A stretch of DNA of 64,000 nt from W1P20-047 sp051878795 (GCA_051878795.1 JBJEKU010000095.1:1-64000); one strand, 5' to 3'. Positions 44,163 to 53,405 are shown, counted from the stretch's first letter. Notes: generated from the sequence alone by a model not told the origin. A program made the numbers and translations.

Positions 44163-46444
44163 CATTCCTCCTTGCAGCGCAGGCCTTCTGCCTGCACGAT
44201 CCCCCTTATCAGATCGATGCCCACGGCTCCCTCGCGGAGGATGCGAAGGCTGCCCCCCACGCAGCTGACGACCGTCGAGGCAAGTCCGCTCTTCTTCTCG
44301 GAATCCTCGACGCATGCACCGACACTCGAGACAAGTTCCTGCGGCACGGAAGCGGCATCCTTGGGCGCCTCGCAGCCGGAAAGGTTCGCGGAACTGACCG
44401 CCAAAGGCGATCCCGCGCCCCTGATCAGGCGCAAGGCAGTTTGGTTCGCGGGCATGCGAAGGCCGATGGTCCCCTCCCCGCTCGCAAATGCAGCGGGAAC
44501 TGCCGAAGAGGCCCTGACCACGATAGTCAGGGGTCCGGGCCAGCACTGGCGGGCGAGTCGGCGAACCCCCTCGGGGACATCGGCTCCATAGATATCGAGC
44601 GCCTCGACCGAATCGACCAGCCATGCGACGGGCTTTCCTGCAGGACGGCGCTTCACCTGGAAGATGTCATCGGGCCCGCCCGCATGGAGTACCGAAACGC
44701 CGATCCCGTAGACGGTATCGGTGGGCATGAGCACCGTCCCCCCACGGCGCAGCTCTTCGACCGCATCCGCAGTATCTCGGCATCCGGCAACGAAACCTGC
44801 AAGCTCCCGCGCGACCCGCAACCCATCGGCCGCGGCGGACATGATGCCGCCTGCATATCCCGGACCTTCCCCGCAGGGGAAGATACCGCAGCCCAGCTTC
44901 GCGGGATCGGACTTGCGATAGGCTTGGAAGGCCTGGTTGCGGCAGATGCGCACAGGCGAGGACGAACGGGTTTCAGGGGCGGTCATGACCGCATCGGGGG
45001 ATGCAAAGCCCGATATCTTCCTTTCGAACAGGGGAAGGGCGCGCTCCATGGTCCGGCACACGAAGGGAGGGAGCACCTGATGCAGGTCGACCCATTCCAC
45101 TCCTCGCGCGTAAGAGGGCGAAACGCGCTTCGATGCATTGCCATGGGAACCAGAAAGAAAATCCCCGACCGTTTGGGCGGGAGCACGATAGGTGCCTTTG
45201 GAAGACCGCGCCGTCGCGGCATACGCCGCACGCTCCACCTGACGCTGCAAGTCGACGCCGGCGAGGGGATGGCTTCCAGGGAAATCCGATGGCTCCACGT
45301 TCACCAGCAGAGCAGCATTCGCGTTTTCCCCATCACGGGCGCGATTGCTCATGCCGTTGGTGACGATGCCGCCTTCCTCGCTCGCCGCGCAGACCACGTC
45401 ACCGCCCGGGCACATGCAGAAGGTGTAGGCACTGCGCGTTTCGTCCACATGCACTGCCATCTTGTATTCGGATGCCCCCAAGACCGGATGGCCCGCAAAG
45501 CGGCCGTAGAGGCTCTTGTCCATATCGCTTTGCAGATGCTCGATGCGCACACCCATGGAAAAGGGCTTCTGCTCCATCATGAGCCCGTGGCCGAAGAGCA
45601 TCTGGAAGGTATCGCGCGCGGAATGACCGCACGCCAGCAGCAGGGCCTTTGTAGGAATGCTCCGCCTGGAACCCTGGGGATCCTCGACGATGGCCGCACT
45701 CACGGCCCCATCGGCGAATTCCAAGTCGACCAAGCACGTGTCGAACAGGACCCGGCCTCCCAGATCGATGATCTGCTTGCGGATGTTGCGCACGACATCA
45801 GGCAGGACGTCGCTTCCAATATGCGGCTTCGCGTCGATCAGGATATCCGCAGGGGCACCCGCCTCGTAAAGCCAATGGAGCACATGGGGGCCCATAGGAT
45901 TCTTCGTCCCCGTGGTGAGCTTACCGTCGGAAAAGGTTCCTGCCCCGCCTTCGCCGAACTGGATGTTCGAAGCTGGATCCAGATCCGCGCCCTCGTTGAA
46001 GGCCCGCACCGCTTCCTGCCGCTTATCGACGCAGGCACCGCGTTCCAGTACGATCGGACGCAGCCCCGCACGGGCGAGATAGAGGGCGGAGAACATCCCC
46101 GCCGGACCGAAGCCCACCACGACAGGACTTTCGGCGGCACCTTCGATCCGCGGAATTTCAAGCTCCCGGTAGGGCTCGAAGGGCAGCGCCTCACCGGATT
46201 CGACGAAAGCCCGCTCGTCTTCGGCATCCGAAAGCTCCACGGCGAGCATAAGCACCAGATGGACATTCGAGCGCTTGCGGGCATCGACGCTTCTCCGGAG
46301 CACCTGCACGCAGCGGACCTTCCCCTTCGGAACACCCAAGGTGCGCGCAGCGATGGAAACGAGCGGCCCCGCGGTGTTGGATGCATGGAAATCGACGCGG
46401 AGGACATCGTCGAGCGAGCAGGGGCAATTCGCAAGCCTAATCAT
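44162..46444 (-). CDS. FAD-dependent dehydrogenase fused to TsaC/Sua5 threonylcarbamoyl-AMP synthase
   Basis: A single 760-residue reading frame with two unrelated modules. Residues about 1-545 are a COG2509-type flavoprotein: GFGPAGMFSALYLARAG (about 95-111), FGEGGAGTFSDGKLTTGTKN, and a C-terminal FPCGEGPGYAGGI dinucleotide motif. Residues about 560-760 are TsaC/Sua5/YrdC: GGTVLMPTDTVYGIG (about 558), KRRPAGKP (about 598) and AVSSANLSG (about 685), including the KxR and SxN motifs for L-threonylcarbamoyl-AMP formation in t6A synthesis. The join is short (VAGCRDTADAVEEL), with no stop. The start at 46444 overlaps the upstream flavoprotein gene by 8 nt (ATGATTAG). The substrate of the flavoprotein part is unknown. 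Confidence 0.9.
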   Translation of the reverse strand: MIRLANCPCSLDDVLRVDFHASNTAGPLVSIAARTLGVPKGKVRCVQVLRRSVDARKRSNVHLVLMLAVELSDAEDERAFVESGEALPFEPYRELEIPRIEGAAESPVVVGFGPAGMFSALYLARAGLRPIVLERGACVDKRQEAVRAFNEGADLDPASNIQFGEGGAGTFSDGKLTTGTKNPMGPHVLHWLYEAGAPADILIDAKPHIGSDVLPDVVRNIRKQIIDLGGRVLFDTCLVDLEFADGAVSAAIVEDPQGSRRSIPTKALLLACGHSARDTFQMLFGHGLMMEQKPFSMGVRIEHLQSDMDKSLYGRFAGHPVLGASEYKMAVHVDETRSAYTFCMCPGGDVVCAASEEGGIVTNGMSNRARDGENANAALLVNVEPSDFPGSHPLAGVDLQRQVERAAYAATARSSKGTYRAPAQTVGDFLSGSHGNASKRVSPSYARGVEWVDLHQVLPPFVCRTMERALPLFERKISGFASPDAVMTAPETRSSSPVRICRNQAFQAYRKSDPAKLGCGIFPCGEGPGYAGGIMSAAADGLRVARELAGFVAGCRDTADAVEELRRGGTVLMPTDTVYGIGVSVLHAGGPDDIFQVKRRPAGKPVAWLVDSVEALDIYGADVPEGVRRLARQCWPGPLTIVVRASSAVPAAFASGEGTIGLRMPANQTALRLIRGAGSPLAVSSANLSGCEAPKDAASVPQELVSSVGACVEDSEKKSGLASTVVSCVGGSLRILREGAVGIDLIRGIVQAEGLRCKEE

Positions 46445-47594
46445 GTGCCACCGCCTTTCCAGCGATGATTCCGGAAACCCAGGCCCAGTGCAGGTTGTAC
46501 CCGCCGCAGGGACCGTCGACATCGAGCAATTCGCCTGCGCAATGCAGGCCGGGATACCCCTCGATCCCCATACTTGCGGGATCGACCTGCGATACGCACA
46601 CGCCGCCCCTATGCACCTGACAGAGCTTCTGGTCACCGATGCCCAGGTACTCCAGTTCGAACCCGCGCAGGACACGGTCGAATGCCGGAAGGTCGCACGG
46701 ACGCGGCTCGCTATCGGGAGCGATACCGGCCTGGCGCAGGACCGCACGGGCAACCAAGGGAAGCAGCATCCCACAGGTCAGCTGCAGCCAATCGAAGGGG
46801 TCGAGCGCGTGCAGGCGCCGCTCGAGCAAGGGCAGCGACGTATCCTTACCCAGCTGGGAGAGGAAATCCAAGCGCACGGTATCGCCCTTGCGTGCGAAAC
46901 GGGTCATGTTGAAGGCGGCGATGCCGGAGATGCCGTAGGCCCTGAAGGTGACTTCTCCGTCTTCGGTACGATCCCCCACGGTAACGGAGCATTTCGCCCG
47001 CACTTTATCCAAGCCCTTAAGCGCCTGGGAAGAAGTCTTCATAGGCCCCAGCAAAGGACGCTGGGGGAAGACCCTCACCCCATCGGGAAGGAAACCTTCG
47101 GGAACCTTCGTCCCACCGCAGGCGGCAACGACCGCATCGAAGGTGCGGACCCAGCCGCTTTCGGTGCGCAGCCGCCATGCCCCGGCCCGGGGCTCGAGAG
47201 AGACCACGCGCTCCCCGCAGAGCTCGCACACCCCTTCCCTTTCAGCGGAAAGGCGCAATGCATCGATGACGGAGGTCGATTTATTCGCCAGGGGATAGAG
47301 CCTTCCCTGGGATTCTTCCCGAAGCATCAAACCGCATGACTCGAGAAAATCGAGCGCATCCCAGGGTGAAACCCGGGAAAAAGCCCGCCCGACGAAATCC
47401 CCGTTCCAATACAGGCCCGCAGAAGTGCGCGAGTTGGCGATATTGCAGCGCCCGTCCCCCGTCACCTTTATCGAGTTCCCCACGCGTTCGGCGGCTTCGA
47501 CCACCGTAACATCGCACCCTTCGCGCGCCGCGGTTATCGCCGCGGCGAAACCCGCGGCTCCCCCGCCGACTATTGCGATCTTCCTTCGATTCAA
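46437..47594 (-). CDS. BaiN/HI0933-family FAD-binding oxidoreductase
   Basis: A 385-residue flavoprotein of the HI0933 family (often annotated as aminoacetone oxidase family or BaiN-like). The N-terminal Rossmann motif is IAIVGGGAAGFAAA (about 6-19), followed by GNSIKVTGDGRCNIAN (family signature, about 39-54), ACGGTKVPE, and the C-terminal FAD site LLDVDGPCGGYNLHWAWVSG. The true substrate is unknown; some gut members act on bile-acid intermediates. The start is TTG at 47594 with AAGGGGTGA upstream, needed to keep the beginning of the Rossmann fold. It is the first gene of a run of four overlapping genes ending at glpK. Confidence 0.88.
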   Translation of the reverse strand: MNRRKIAIVGGGAAGFAAAITAAREGCDVTVVEAAERVGNSIKVTGDGRCNIANSRTSAGLYWNGDFVGRAFSRVSPWDALDFLESCGLMLREESQGRLYPLANKSTSVIDALRLSAEREGVCELCGERVVSLEPRAGAWRLRTESGWVRTFDAVVAACGGTKVPEGFLPDGVRVFPQRPLLGPMKTSSQALKGLDKVRAKCSVTVGDRTEDGEVTFRAYGISGIAAFNMTRFARKGDTVRLDFLSQLGKDTSLPLLERRLHALDPFDWLQLTCGMLLPLVARAVLRQAGIAPDSEPRPCDLPAFDRVLRGFELEYLGIGDQKLCQVHRGGVCVSQVDPASMGIEGYPGLHCAGELLDVDGPCGGYNLHWAWVSGIIAGKAVAHD

Positions 47595-47638
47595 GAGCGA
47601 ATCACCCCTTCATGTATCCTTGCCATGATAACGCAGAA

Positions 47639-47666
47639 CGGCCGGCCGCCCTCAGGCGACCGGCCG
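47639..47666 (-). terminator. possible terminator after superoxide reductase gene
   Basis: A 12-bp GC-rich stem (CGGCCGGTCGCC/GGCGGCCGGCCG on the minus strand, one G-T pair) with loop TGAG lies 30 nt after the dfx stop. Only TT follows the stem, so it may be inefficient. Confidence 0.5.
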
Positions 47667-47695
47667 CGGTGATTGCGATTGCAGGAAAGGTCCGC

Positions 47696-48076
47696 TTAGA
47701 TTTCCGCCTTCCACAGGCCATGCAGGTTGCAGTACTCGTACACTGCAACAGGTTCGTCGCCTTCGGCGACTGCGAAAACCGCACGGGGGGCATCGCCCGG
47801 GTTCAGGCTGGCAACCTGATAACCCTTCTTGGTCTCGAGGACGATCATGGTGATGAAGTGGTCGTCTGCCATGGGATGCTCGACGCTGCCGACAACGGCC
47901 TCTACCTTGCTGCCGTCAACGGTAACCTGGGGAACGTGCTTCTCTACAGCGGCGTCGACGGTGTTGGGAACGAGCTCAGCCTGGGTTTCGGCGCAGGGGC
48001 TTTCGGGGGTCTCTGCATCGTATACCTTTACGGCAACGCTGCCGCACTGGCTGCACTTGAAGAACTTCAGGGTCAT
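47696..48076 (-). CDS. dfx: superoxide reductase (desulfoferrodoxin family)
   Basis: Reduces superoxide to hydrogen peroxide without making oxygen, typical of anaerobes. The 126-residue protein has the catalytic iron site: EKHVPQV (Glu-Lys-His), EHPMADDHF (two His) and YCNLHGLW (Cys and His). The N-terminal desulforedoxin iron site is incomplete: CSQC is present at 8-11, but the second Cys pair is reduced to one Cys (PCAET), so the first iron is probably not bound. ATG 48076 is chosen because AAGGAGGAATC precedes it. Confidence 0.93.
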   Translation of the reverse strand: MTLKFFKCSQCGSVAVKVYDAETPESPCAETQAELVPNTVDAAVEKHVPQVTVDGSKVEAVVGSVEHPMADDHFITMIVLETKKGYQVASLNPGDAPRAVFAVAEGDEPVAVYEYCNLHGLWKAEI

Positions 48077-48110
48077 GATTCCTCCTTCTTTCGAACTGCT
48101 TATATGATAC

Positions 48111-48938
48111 TTATTCCGTATCATATTTCAAGCCCTGCTGCGGTCGCTTGCGGATCTGCGACCATGCAAGCAGGATCGCGCCGGCGATGACGAGCGGGAT
48201 CGAAAGAAGCTGCCCCATCGTAAGCACGTCCCCTAAAAGATAGCCGATTTGGACATCGGGTTGACGGATAAACTCCATCGCGATTCGAACGATTCCGTAA
48301 CAAAGCAGGAACATGCCCAAGAAGGTTCCCTGAGGACGAGGGGGCTTCTTCCTGGAAAGCGCAAGCAGGATAACGAACAGCACGACGCCTTCCAGCAGAG
48401 CCTCGTAAAGCTGGGACGGATGCCTGGGTATCATGCCCGCCTGCCCGCCGAAAACCACCCCCCAGGGCAGATCGGTGGGAGCACCCCAAAGCTCGCCGTT
48501 GATGAAGTTGGCGCAACGCCCGAAGAAAAGCCCGATAGGAGCCCCGATAGCGCCCAAGTCGGCGATGGTCAGAATGGGGATCTTCGTGAAATACGACGAG
48601 GGAATCGCCGATAGCAAGGCTCCGATCAAACCCCCATGGAAGCTCATTCCGCCATTCTGGATCATGAAGATGCTCAGGGGATTCGCAAGGGTGGTCTGGA
48701 GGTCGTAGAACAGGCAATAACCCAAACGGGCACCCACGATGATGCAAACCATCAAACAGGTGATGATGGTAAGGATGGAATCAAGGTCGAAGGCGATACC
48801 CCAGCGCTTGGAAACCCGTCTCATCATCACGGCGGCGAAGAAGAATCCCAGGATATAGGCGATTCCGTACCAGCGTACGGAAAAGGGACCCACGCTGAAA
48901 GCAACGGGGTCGATAGCATGGTAGATAGCATCGAGCAT
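48111..48938 (-). CDS. lgt: prolipoprotein diacylglyceryl transferase
   Basis: Transfers diacylglyceryl from phosphatidylglycerol to the lipobox Cys of prolipoproteins; inner membrane, about seven helices. The 275-residue protein carries the family motifs GGMSFHGGLIGAL (about 98-110), GRCANFINGELWG (about 141-153) and HPSQLYEALLEG (about 179-190). ATG 48938 (MLDAIYHAIDP) fits the family start, with GAGGACCGCA upstream; longer in-frame starts add unrelated residues. It lies 34 nt upstream of dfx in the same direction. Confidence 0.95.
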   Translation of the reverse strand: MLDAIYHAIDPVAFSVGPFSVRWYGIAYILGFFFAAVMMRRVSKRWGIAFDLDSILTIITCLMVCIIVGARLGYCLFYDLQTTLANPLSIFMIQNGGMSFHGGLIGALLSAIPSSYFTKIPILTIADLGAIGAPIGLFFGRCANFINGELWGAPTDLPWGVVFGGQAGMIPRHPSQLYEALLEGVVLFVILLALSRKKPPRPQGTFLGMFLLCYGIVRIAMEFIRQPDVQIGYLLGDVLTMGQLLSIPLVIAGAILLAWSQIRKRPQQGLKYDTE

Positions 48939-49104
48939 TGCGGTCCTCACGGTAGGAAAGCCACGCAGGTTTGGCACGGAGCGTCTTCGAGCAGGAATTG
49001 TAGCAGACGGGCCTTTCCCAGGACCCAGGGCCCGCCCGTCCATCGACAATCGTCCTACGGTTTCTTTGCAGCCGCATCCCGTGCAAGGTCCCCTTCTTCC
49101 TCTG

Positions 49105-49113
49105 TGCTAGAAT
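49105..49113 (+). promoter_or_regulatory. extended -10 promoter for nifU-domain gene
   Basis: TGCTAGAAT on the plus strand is an extended -10 (TGn then TAGAAT, 49108-49113), 36 nt before the ATG. The -35 position has no good match. Confidence 0.55.
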
Positions 49114-49148
49114 CCAGCTGTCCTAACACAAAGGAAAAGGAGCATCCC

Positions 49149-49379
49149 ATGATCGATAAAGAAGAAGTAGCTGCCGTACTGGAGCTGATCCGCCCCAGCC
49201 TGCAGGCAGACGGCGGCGACGTGCAGCTGATCGAGGTTCAGGACGACGGCACCGTCGTTGTCGAGCTGGTAGGCGCATGCAAAGGCTGCCCCATGTCCCA
49301 GATGACCCTGTCCAATGGTGTGGAGCGCATCCTGAAGAGCCGCATCCCCGAAGTCACCAAAGTGGTTCCCGCTCCCTAG
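49149..49379 (+). CDS. NifU C-terminal domain (Nfu-type) iron-sulfur protein
   Basis: A 76-residue protein consisting only of the NifU C-terminal domain. It has RPSLQADGGDVQLIEV (about 15-30), typical of the family, and the CxxC in GACKGCPMSQMTL (Cys at about 44 and 47) that binds or delivers a 4Fe-4S cluster between two subunits. The ATG has AAGGAGCATCCC upstream. It is a single-gene transcription unit on the plus strand, with its own extended -10 and a strong terminator. Such small Nfu proteins supply clusters to apo-enzymes, of which anaerobes have many. Confidence 0.94.
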   Translation: MIDKEEVAAVLELIRPSLQADGGDVQLIEVQDDGTVVVELVGACKGCPMSQMTLSNGVERILKSRIPEVTKVVPAP

Positions 49380-49410
49380 GTCCGAACGGATATACCAGTA
49401 GCACGAACCC

Positions 49411-49444
49411 GGAGGGGCTGCACGATGCAGCCCCTCCTTTTCTT
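49411..49444 (+). terminator. intrinsic terminator after nifU-domain gene
   Basis: A perfect 12-bp stem GGAGGGGCTGCA/TGCAGCCCCTCC with a 3-nt loop is followed by TTTTCTT, 31 nt after the stop. Confidence 0.96.
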
Positions 49445-49559
49445 ATCCCTGAAACAGGCGCTATCGCAGGAAACGGTCCTTGGCGCTTGCCGGTCACGCA
49501 AGCTTTCCGAATCACCCGCTCGCACGCATCCCCTGCAAACCGAAGCAGCCCGATATGAA

Positions 49560-49589
49560 AAGGGGCACCGGCCGCACCCGATACCCCTT
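49560..49589 (-). terminator. possible terminator after LCP gene
   Basis: The minus strand reads AAGGGG, 18 nt, CCCCTT followed by TT and CATAT, 10 nt after the LCP stop; the interior is also GC-rich. The stem is only 6 bp, so it is tentative. Confidence 0.4.
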
Positions 49590-49599
49590 CCTTGTATTG

Positions 49600-52113
49600 C
49601 TAGCCTTCTGCCTGCTGATCTTCTTGTGCGGCAGGCTTATCCCAGTCGAGGCCGATCACGACCAGGATGTCGGTTCCGAAGGTATAGCCCTCTTCACCGG
49701 AGGATACCTTTCCAACCCCCAGATCCGATGCAACCTCTTCGGCAGCCGCCTTCATCGATTCATCGCCGTAGATGACCAGGGTCTTGGGCTCGTCTTCGTT
49801 GGGATTGTTTCCGATAAAGGAAACGTTCCAGCCCTTATCCCTCAGTTTCTTGCGCACATCGCTCGCGCCGCCTTCGATATTCGTTCCGTTCTGAACCTCG
49901 ATGTATACCGACGCCTTATCGATCTTCGATTCGTCACGATCGCCCGGATTACCGTTTTCTTCGGTACCCACCATCATCAGGCGGGTCGCCGTCTTATCCC
50001 TCTGGTAGGTTTCGGTCAGGGGATCGTATTCCCCGGGCATGGTGGCGGTATAGGTCTTATAGCCTTCCTCCCCGGCAAGCAAACGCAGGACGGAGCGCAA
50101 CTGCGCCGCAGTCATATCGGTCTTGAAGTCGTTCTTCAAGTCGGAGAGCGTTGACGAATAGTCCTTCCCGCTCGATTGGATGCACTTATCAAGCAACGCC
50201 GAAACCACATTCAACTGGTTCTGCGACTGGATTCCCACGGGATCTTCCGCATAGCCCCCTTCGCTCGTCAGCGCAACGGTCGATTCGCCATCGAGCGTCT
50301 GCTTGCCCGCGGCAATGCCCGCATCTCCGGCTTCCCCGCCATCTGCCTGATCGGCGTCCGAAGCACCTTCCCCTACCAAGCCGGCATCGACGGAATAGGG
50401 ATCGGCATCTTCTCCGTTTTCGGAAACAGGCGCATCGGCCACGACTTCCACTTCGATTCCGCCGAAGCGGTCGACGATGTTCGCAAGGCCGGTGTCATCC
50501 GTGCGCACGAAATGCGCGATATCCACGTTGAGCAGCTGAGCGACGGATTCTATCAAATAGGCATCCCCACCGATGATCTGCGCCTCGCTGACGGAATGGT
50601 AGCGGCTATCGGACAGGGAGACCTGGGTTTCGGAGGGAACCGAGATCAGGGTCGCTATCCTGTTCGCAGGATCGATGCGCAACAGCACCAGCAGCCCGGG
50701 ACCTTCGTAATACCTGCTCGTACGGTTGTATTCGACCGCAACAAGGGTATAGAAGGGCTCGCCGTCCTGCTCTGCGGGAACGAGCACCTCGGAGAGGGCA
50801 TCGTCCTCAAGCGTGATGTCCTTCGTCATCGGGGCCCCGAAGACGAAGCAGGCAACCGCAATAGCGGCCGCCAGCGCAAGCGCTAGAACAGCTGCCGCGA
50901 TACCGATTCCGCGGTGAAGCTTCTTACGGTCGATTTTCTTCTTGGGTTTTGCCCCCCGGGATGCACCCCGCTTCCTTTCGGAGATCCTGGGCCTTTCCGA
51001 AGCCGGAGATTCCTGGGAGTCCCCCTCGGGTGTTTCCCGCCCATCCCCCGCAGCGGTTTCAGGGGCATCGACGGCTCCCTCCGAAGGCAGCACCGAATCG
51101 CGATCGAATAAATTCGCGCCTTCCTTCTCGCCTTCGGACGAAGTCACCGCTTCGGGCGATGGAGTACCTTCCCCGCTATCCGAACCCGACGCGGAACCCG
51201 AGCCGGATCCATCCCGGGCAGGATATATCTCGGGAACGGCAACGGATGCATCGCCTTCATGGCGTGCGCCTGCAGGTTCGTCCGAAGAAACCGAGGACGT
51301 GCCTTCTGCACCTTCGGATTCCGGAATAGGCGGCACGGCAGACCCGCCTTCGCCCTCTTGGGAGCCTCGATCCGCCGAAGGGCGATCGCTTTCGGTTCGA
51401 TGGAGGAATCCGAACCCACGGGCGGGTTTTTCCTCCCCTTCTTCAGCTTCGCCCTTTTCCCGGGCACGTTTGGCCGCGGGCCTGCGGAAGAGACGGGAAT
51501 CGCCCCGTCCGTCGCCGACCTTGCCGTCATCCGCTTCTTCGCCGCCCATTGCGGCTGCCGTCTGCTTCAGGACCTTTTCGTCGTAGGCGATCATCTCGAT
51601 CGAATCGTCTTCCCCGGGCAAACCAGAAGCCGCACTGAACAGGCCCTTCAGCAAAGAAGCGGGAATGCGCTTCTTCTGCTTGGGAGCAGGGACCTCGCGC
51701 GCGGATGCCGCGGCGAAGGCGACGATCGCCTGGTCGGGAGTGAGCGATGCAACCGACTCCCGACCCTTGGGAGCCGCGTTGGCGGGCTTTCCTTCGGAAA
51801 CAGTGCCGCCCACCCCTTCGAGAACAGCATCTCCAACGCGTGCAGGATCGCCTTCACCGGAAGACGCAGCGGAGCGATCTTCATCCGTAGAGGCTTCGGA
51901 TCGCGCCCTGCGCGCCGCCTCGTGTTCTCGGCGGATCTGATCGAGCGGAATCGCGACATGCGCGATGCGCTGGGTCCCTTCTACTGCGCCTTCGCTTCGG
52001 ACAGCCTCCCGGGAATCGGCTTCGGACTTACCGCCTGCCAATGCCTCATTGCGGTCCCTCTTCTCGTTTCCCGCACTCGGACGTCGTTTGTTCGTATCGT
52101 TATTCAAAGCCAT
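49600..52113 (-). CDS. LytR-CpsA-Psr (LCP) family protein with long cytoplasmic tail; catalytic residues degenerate
   Basis: An 837-residue single-pass membrane protein. Residues 1-395 are acidic, low-complexity and predicted disordered in the cytoplasm. A basic stretch (KKKIDRKKLHRG) precedes the membrane helix (about 399-425). The outer part contains an LCP domain (about 435-660) and a LytR_C domain (about 730-825, starting YIEVQNGTNIEGGAS). LCP enzymes attach wall polymers to peptidoglycan using conserved Arg and Asp residues that bind the pyrophosphate lipid. Here the RSDT, PRDT and RQ/RxR motifs are replaced (YEGPG, VPSET near 491, GIQSQNQL), so catalysis is doubtful. Downstream of murA by 8 nt. 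Confidence 0.85.
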   Translation of the reverse strand: MALNNDTNKRRPSAGNEKRDRNEALAGGKSEADSREAVRSEGAVEGTQRIAHVAIPLDQIRREHEAARRARSEASTDEDRSAASSGEGDPARVGDAVLEGVGGTVSEGKPANAAPKGRESVASLTPDQAIVAFAAASAREVPAPKQKKRIPASLLKGLFSAASGLPGEDDSIEMIAYDEKVLKQTAAAMGGEEADDGKVGDGRGDSRLFRRPAAKRAREKGEAEEGEEKPARGFGFLHRTESDRPSADRGSQEGEGGSAVPPIPESEGAEGTSSVSSDEPAGARHEGDASVAVPEIYPARDGSGSGSASGSDSGEGTPSPEAVTSSEGEKEGANLFDRDSVLPSEGAVDAPETAAGDGRETPEGDSQESPASERPRISERKRGASRGAKPKKKIDRKKLHRGIGIAAAVLALALAAAIAVACFVFGAPMTKDITLEDDALSEVLVPAEQDGEPFYTLVAVEYNRTSRYYEGPGLLVLLRIDPANRIATLISVPSETQVSLSDSRYHSVSEAQIIGGDAYLIESVAQLLNVDIAHFVRTDDTGLANIVDRFGGIEVEVVADAPVSENGEDADPYSVDAGLVGEGASDADQADGGEAGDAGIAAGKQTLDGESTVALTSEGGYAEDPVGIQSQNQLNVVSALLDKCIQSSGKDYSSTLSDLKNDFKTDMTAAQLRSVLRLLAGEEGYKTYTATMPGEYDPLTETYQRDKTATRLMMVGTEENGNPGDRDESKIDKASVYIEVQNGTNIEGGASDVRKKLRDKGWNVSFIGNNPNEDEPKTLVIYGDESMKAAAEEVASDLGVGKVSSGEEGYTFGTDILVVIGLDWDKPAAQEDQQAEG

Positions 52114-52121
52114 CGGAAACC

Positions 52122-53405
52122 CTAGAGCTCGCTATCTTCCACGACGACGCGCTCCACCTTCGCCCCCAGGCTTGCAAGCTTCCCGACGTAATCCTCGTAG
52201 CCGCGGTCGATATGCTTGATGTTATGCACCCTGGTGGTACCTTCGGCAATCAAGCCACCCAGCACCAACGCGGCTCCGGCACGCAGGTCGGTAGCCTCGA
52301 CATCGGCGCCCTGCAGGCGGGACACCCCGCGCACCAGGGCATGGTGATCCTCGATGGTCACATCGGCACCCATGCGGGACATTTCCGCGGCAACCATGAA
52401 GCGGTTCTCGAAGACGTTTTCGGTGATGATCGAATTACCTTGGGCAAGCGTGGTGAGCAGCATGAATTGCGCCTGCAAGTCGGTAGGGAAGCCAGGATGG
52501 GGCAGGGTCTGGATATCGACTGCCTGCAAGGGGGATTCGCGTCGTACGGTAACGGAATCGGAGGAGGTTTCCACCTCGCATCCCATCGCGCGGAGCTTCA
52601 TGATCGCCATGCGCAGATGATCGGGATTGACTCCTTCCACCGTAAGGGGCCCGCCCATAAGCGCTCCGCCCACCAGGAAGGTTCCCGCCTCGATGCGGTC
52701 TCCTACGGTAACATGCTCGCAAGGATGCATGCTGGAAAGCGGCACGCCCTCGATGCGTATGCATGCGGTGCCGGCACCGGTGATACGCGCACCCATGGCA
52801 TTGAGCATGTTCGCAAGGTCTTCGATTTCGGGCTCGCGCGCAGCATTATCGATGATGGTGACGCCTTCGGCAACGACGGCGGCCATCATGGTGTTTTCCG
52901 TAGCTCCGACAGAAGGGAATTCGAGCATGACCGTGCCGCCATGCAGCCCGTTGGGGGTACTCGCAACCAGAAAGCCGTGGTCGTTTTCGAAATGAACGCC
53001 CAGCTGCTGCATGCCGACCAAGTGCATGTCGATCTTGCGGGCGCCGATCTGGCAACCGCCGGGCATGGCGACCTCGGCACTGCCGAACCTACCCACCAAA
53101 GGGCCGAGAACCGAAATGCTCGCCCTCATCTTGGAAACCAGGTTGTAGGGCGTCTTGCAGCTGTCGACATGAGAGGTGTCGATAGTAAGCGTATGCCCCT
53201 GCCGCTCGACCTGCGAACCGAGACAACGCAGTACTTCCGCCATGATGGAAATGTCGGAAATCAACGGAACATTATGGATAACGGTCTTTCCCTGACCGAG
53301 AAGCGATGCCGCAACCAGCTTGAGTGCGGAGTTCTTCGCACCCGACACTCTGACTGTGCCGGTGAGGTTCTCGCTTTCGTGGGCGACGATAATCTCTTCG
53401 GGCAT
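52122..53405 (-). CDS. murA: UDP-N-acetylglucosamine 1-carboxyvinyltransferase
   Basis: Transfers enolpyruvate from PEP to UDP-GlcNAc, the first committed step of peptidoglycan synthesis; inhibited by fosfomycin when the active-site Cys is present. The 427-residue protein has that Cys in [10 protein letters not shown] (Cys at about 118), [11 protein letters not shown] (Lys-Asn at about 24), and [12 protein letters not shown] near 305. A typical MurA in length. The start at 53405 follows AAGAAGGTTGAA. A -10-like element lies about 40 nt upstream. It is followed by the LCP gene, probably in one transcript. Confidence 0.97.
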   Translation of the reverse strand: MPEEIIVAHESENLTGTVRVSGAKNSALKLVAASLLGQGKTVIHNVPLISDISIMAEVLRCLGSQVERQGHTLTIDTSHVDSCKTPYNLVSKMRASISVLGPLVGRFGSAEVAMPGGCQIGARKIDMHLVGMQQLGVHFENDHGFLVASTPNGLHGGTVMLEFPSVGATENTMMAAVVAEGVTIIDNAAREPEIEDLANMLNAMGARITGAGTACIRIEGVPLSSMHPCEHVTVGDRIEAGTFLVGGALMGGPLTVEGVNPDHLRMAIMKLRAMGCEVETSSDSVTVRRESPLQAVDIQTLPHPGFPTDLQAQFMLLTTLAQGNSIITENVFENRFMVAAEMSRMGADVTIEDHHALVRGVSRLQGADVEATDLRAGAALVLGGLIAEGTTRVHNIKHIDRGYEDYVGKLASLGAKVERVVVEDSEL

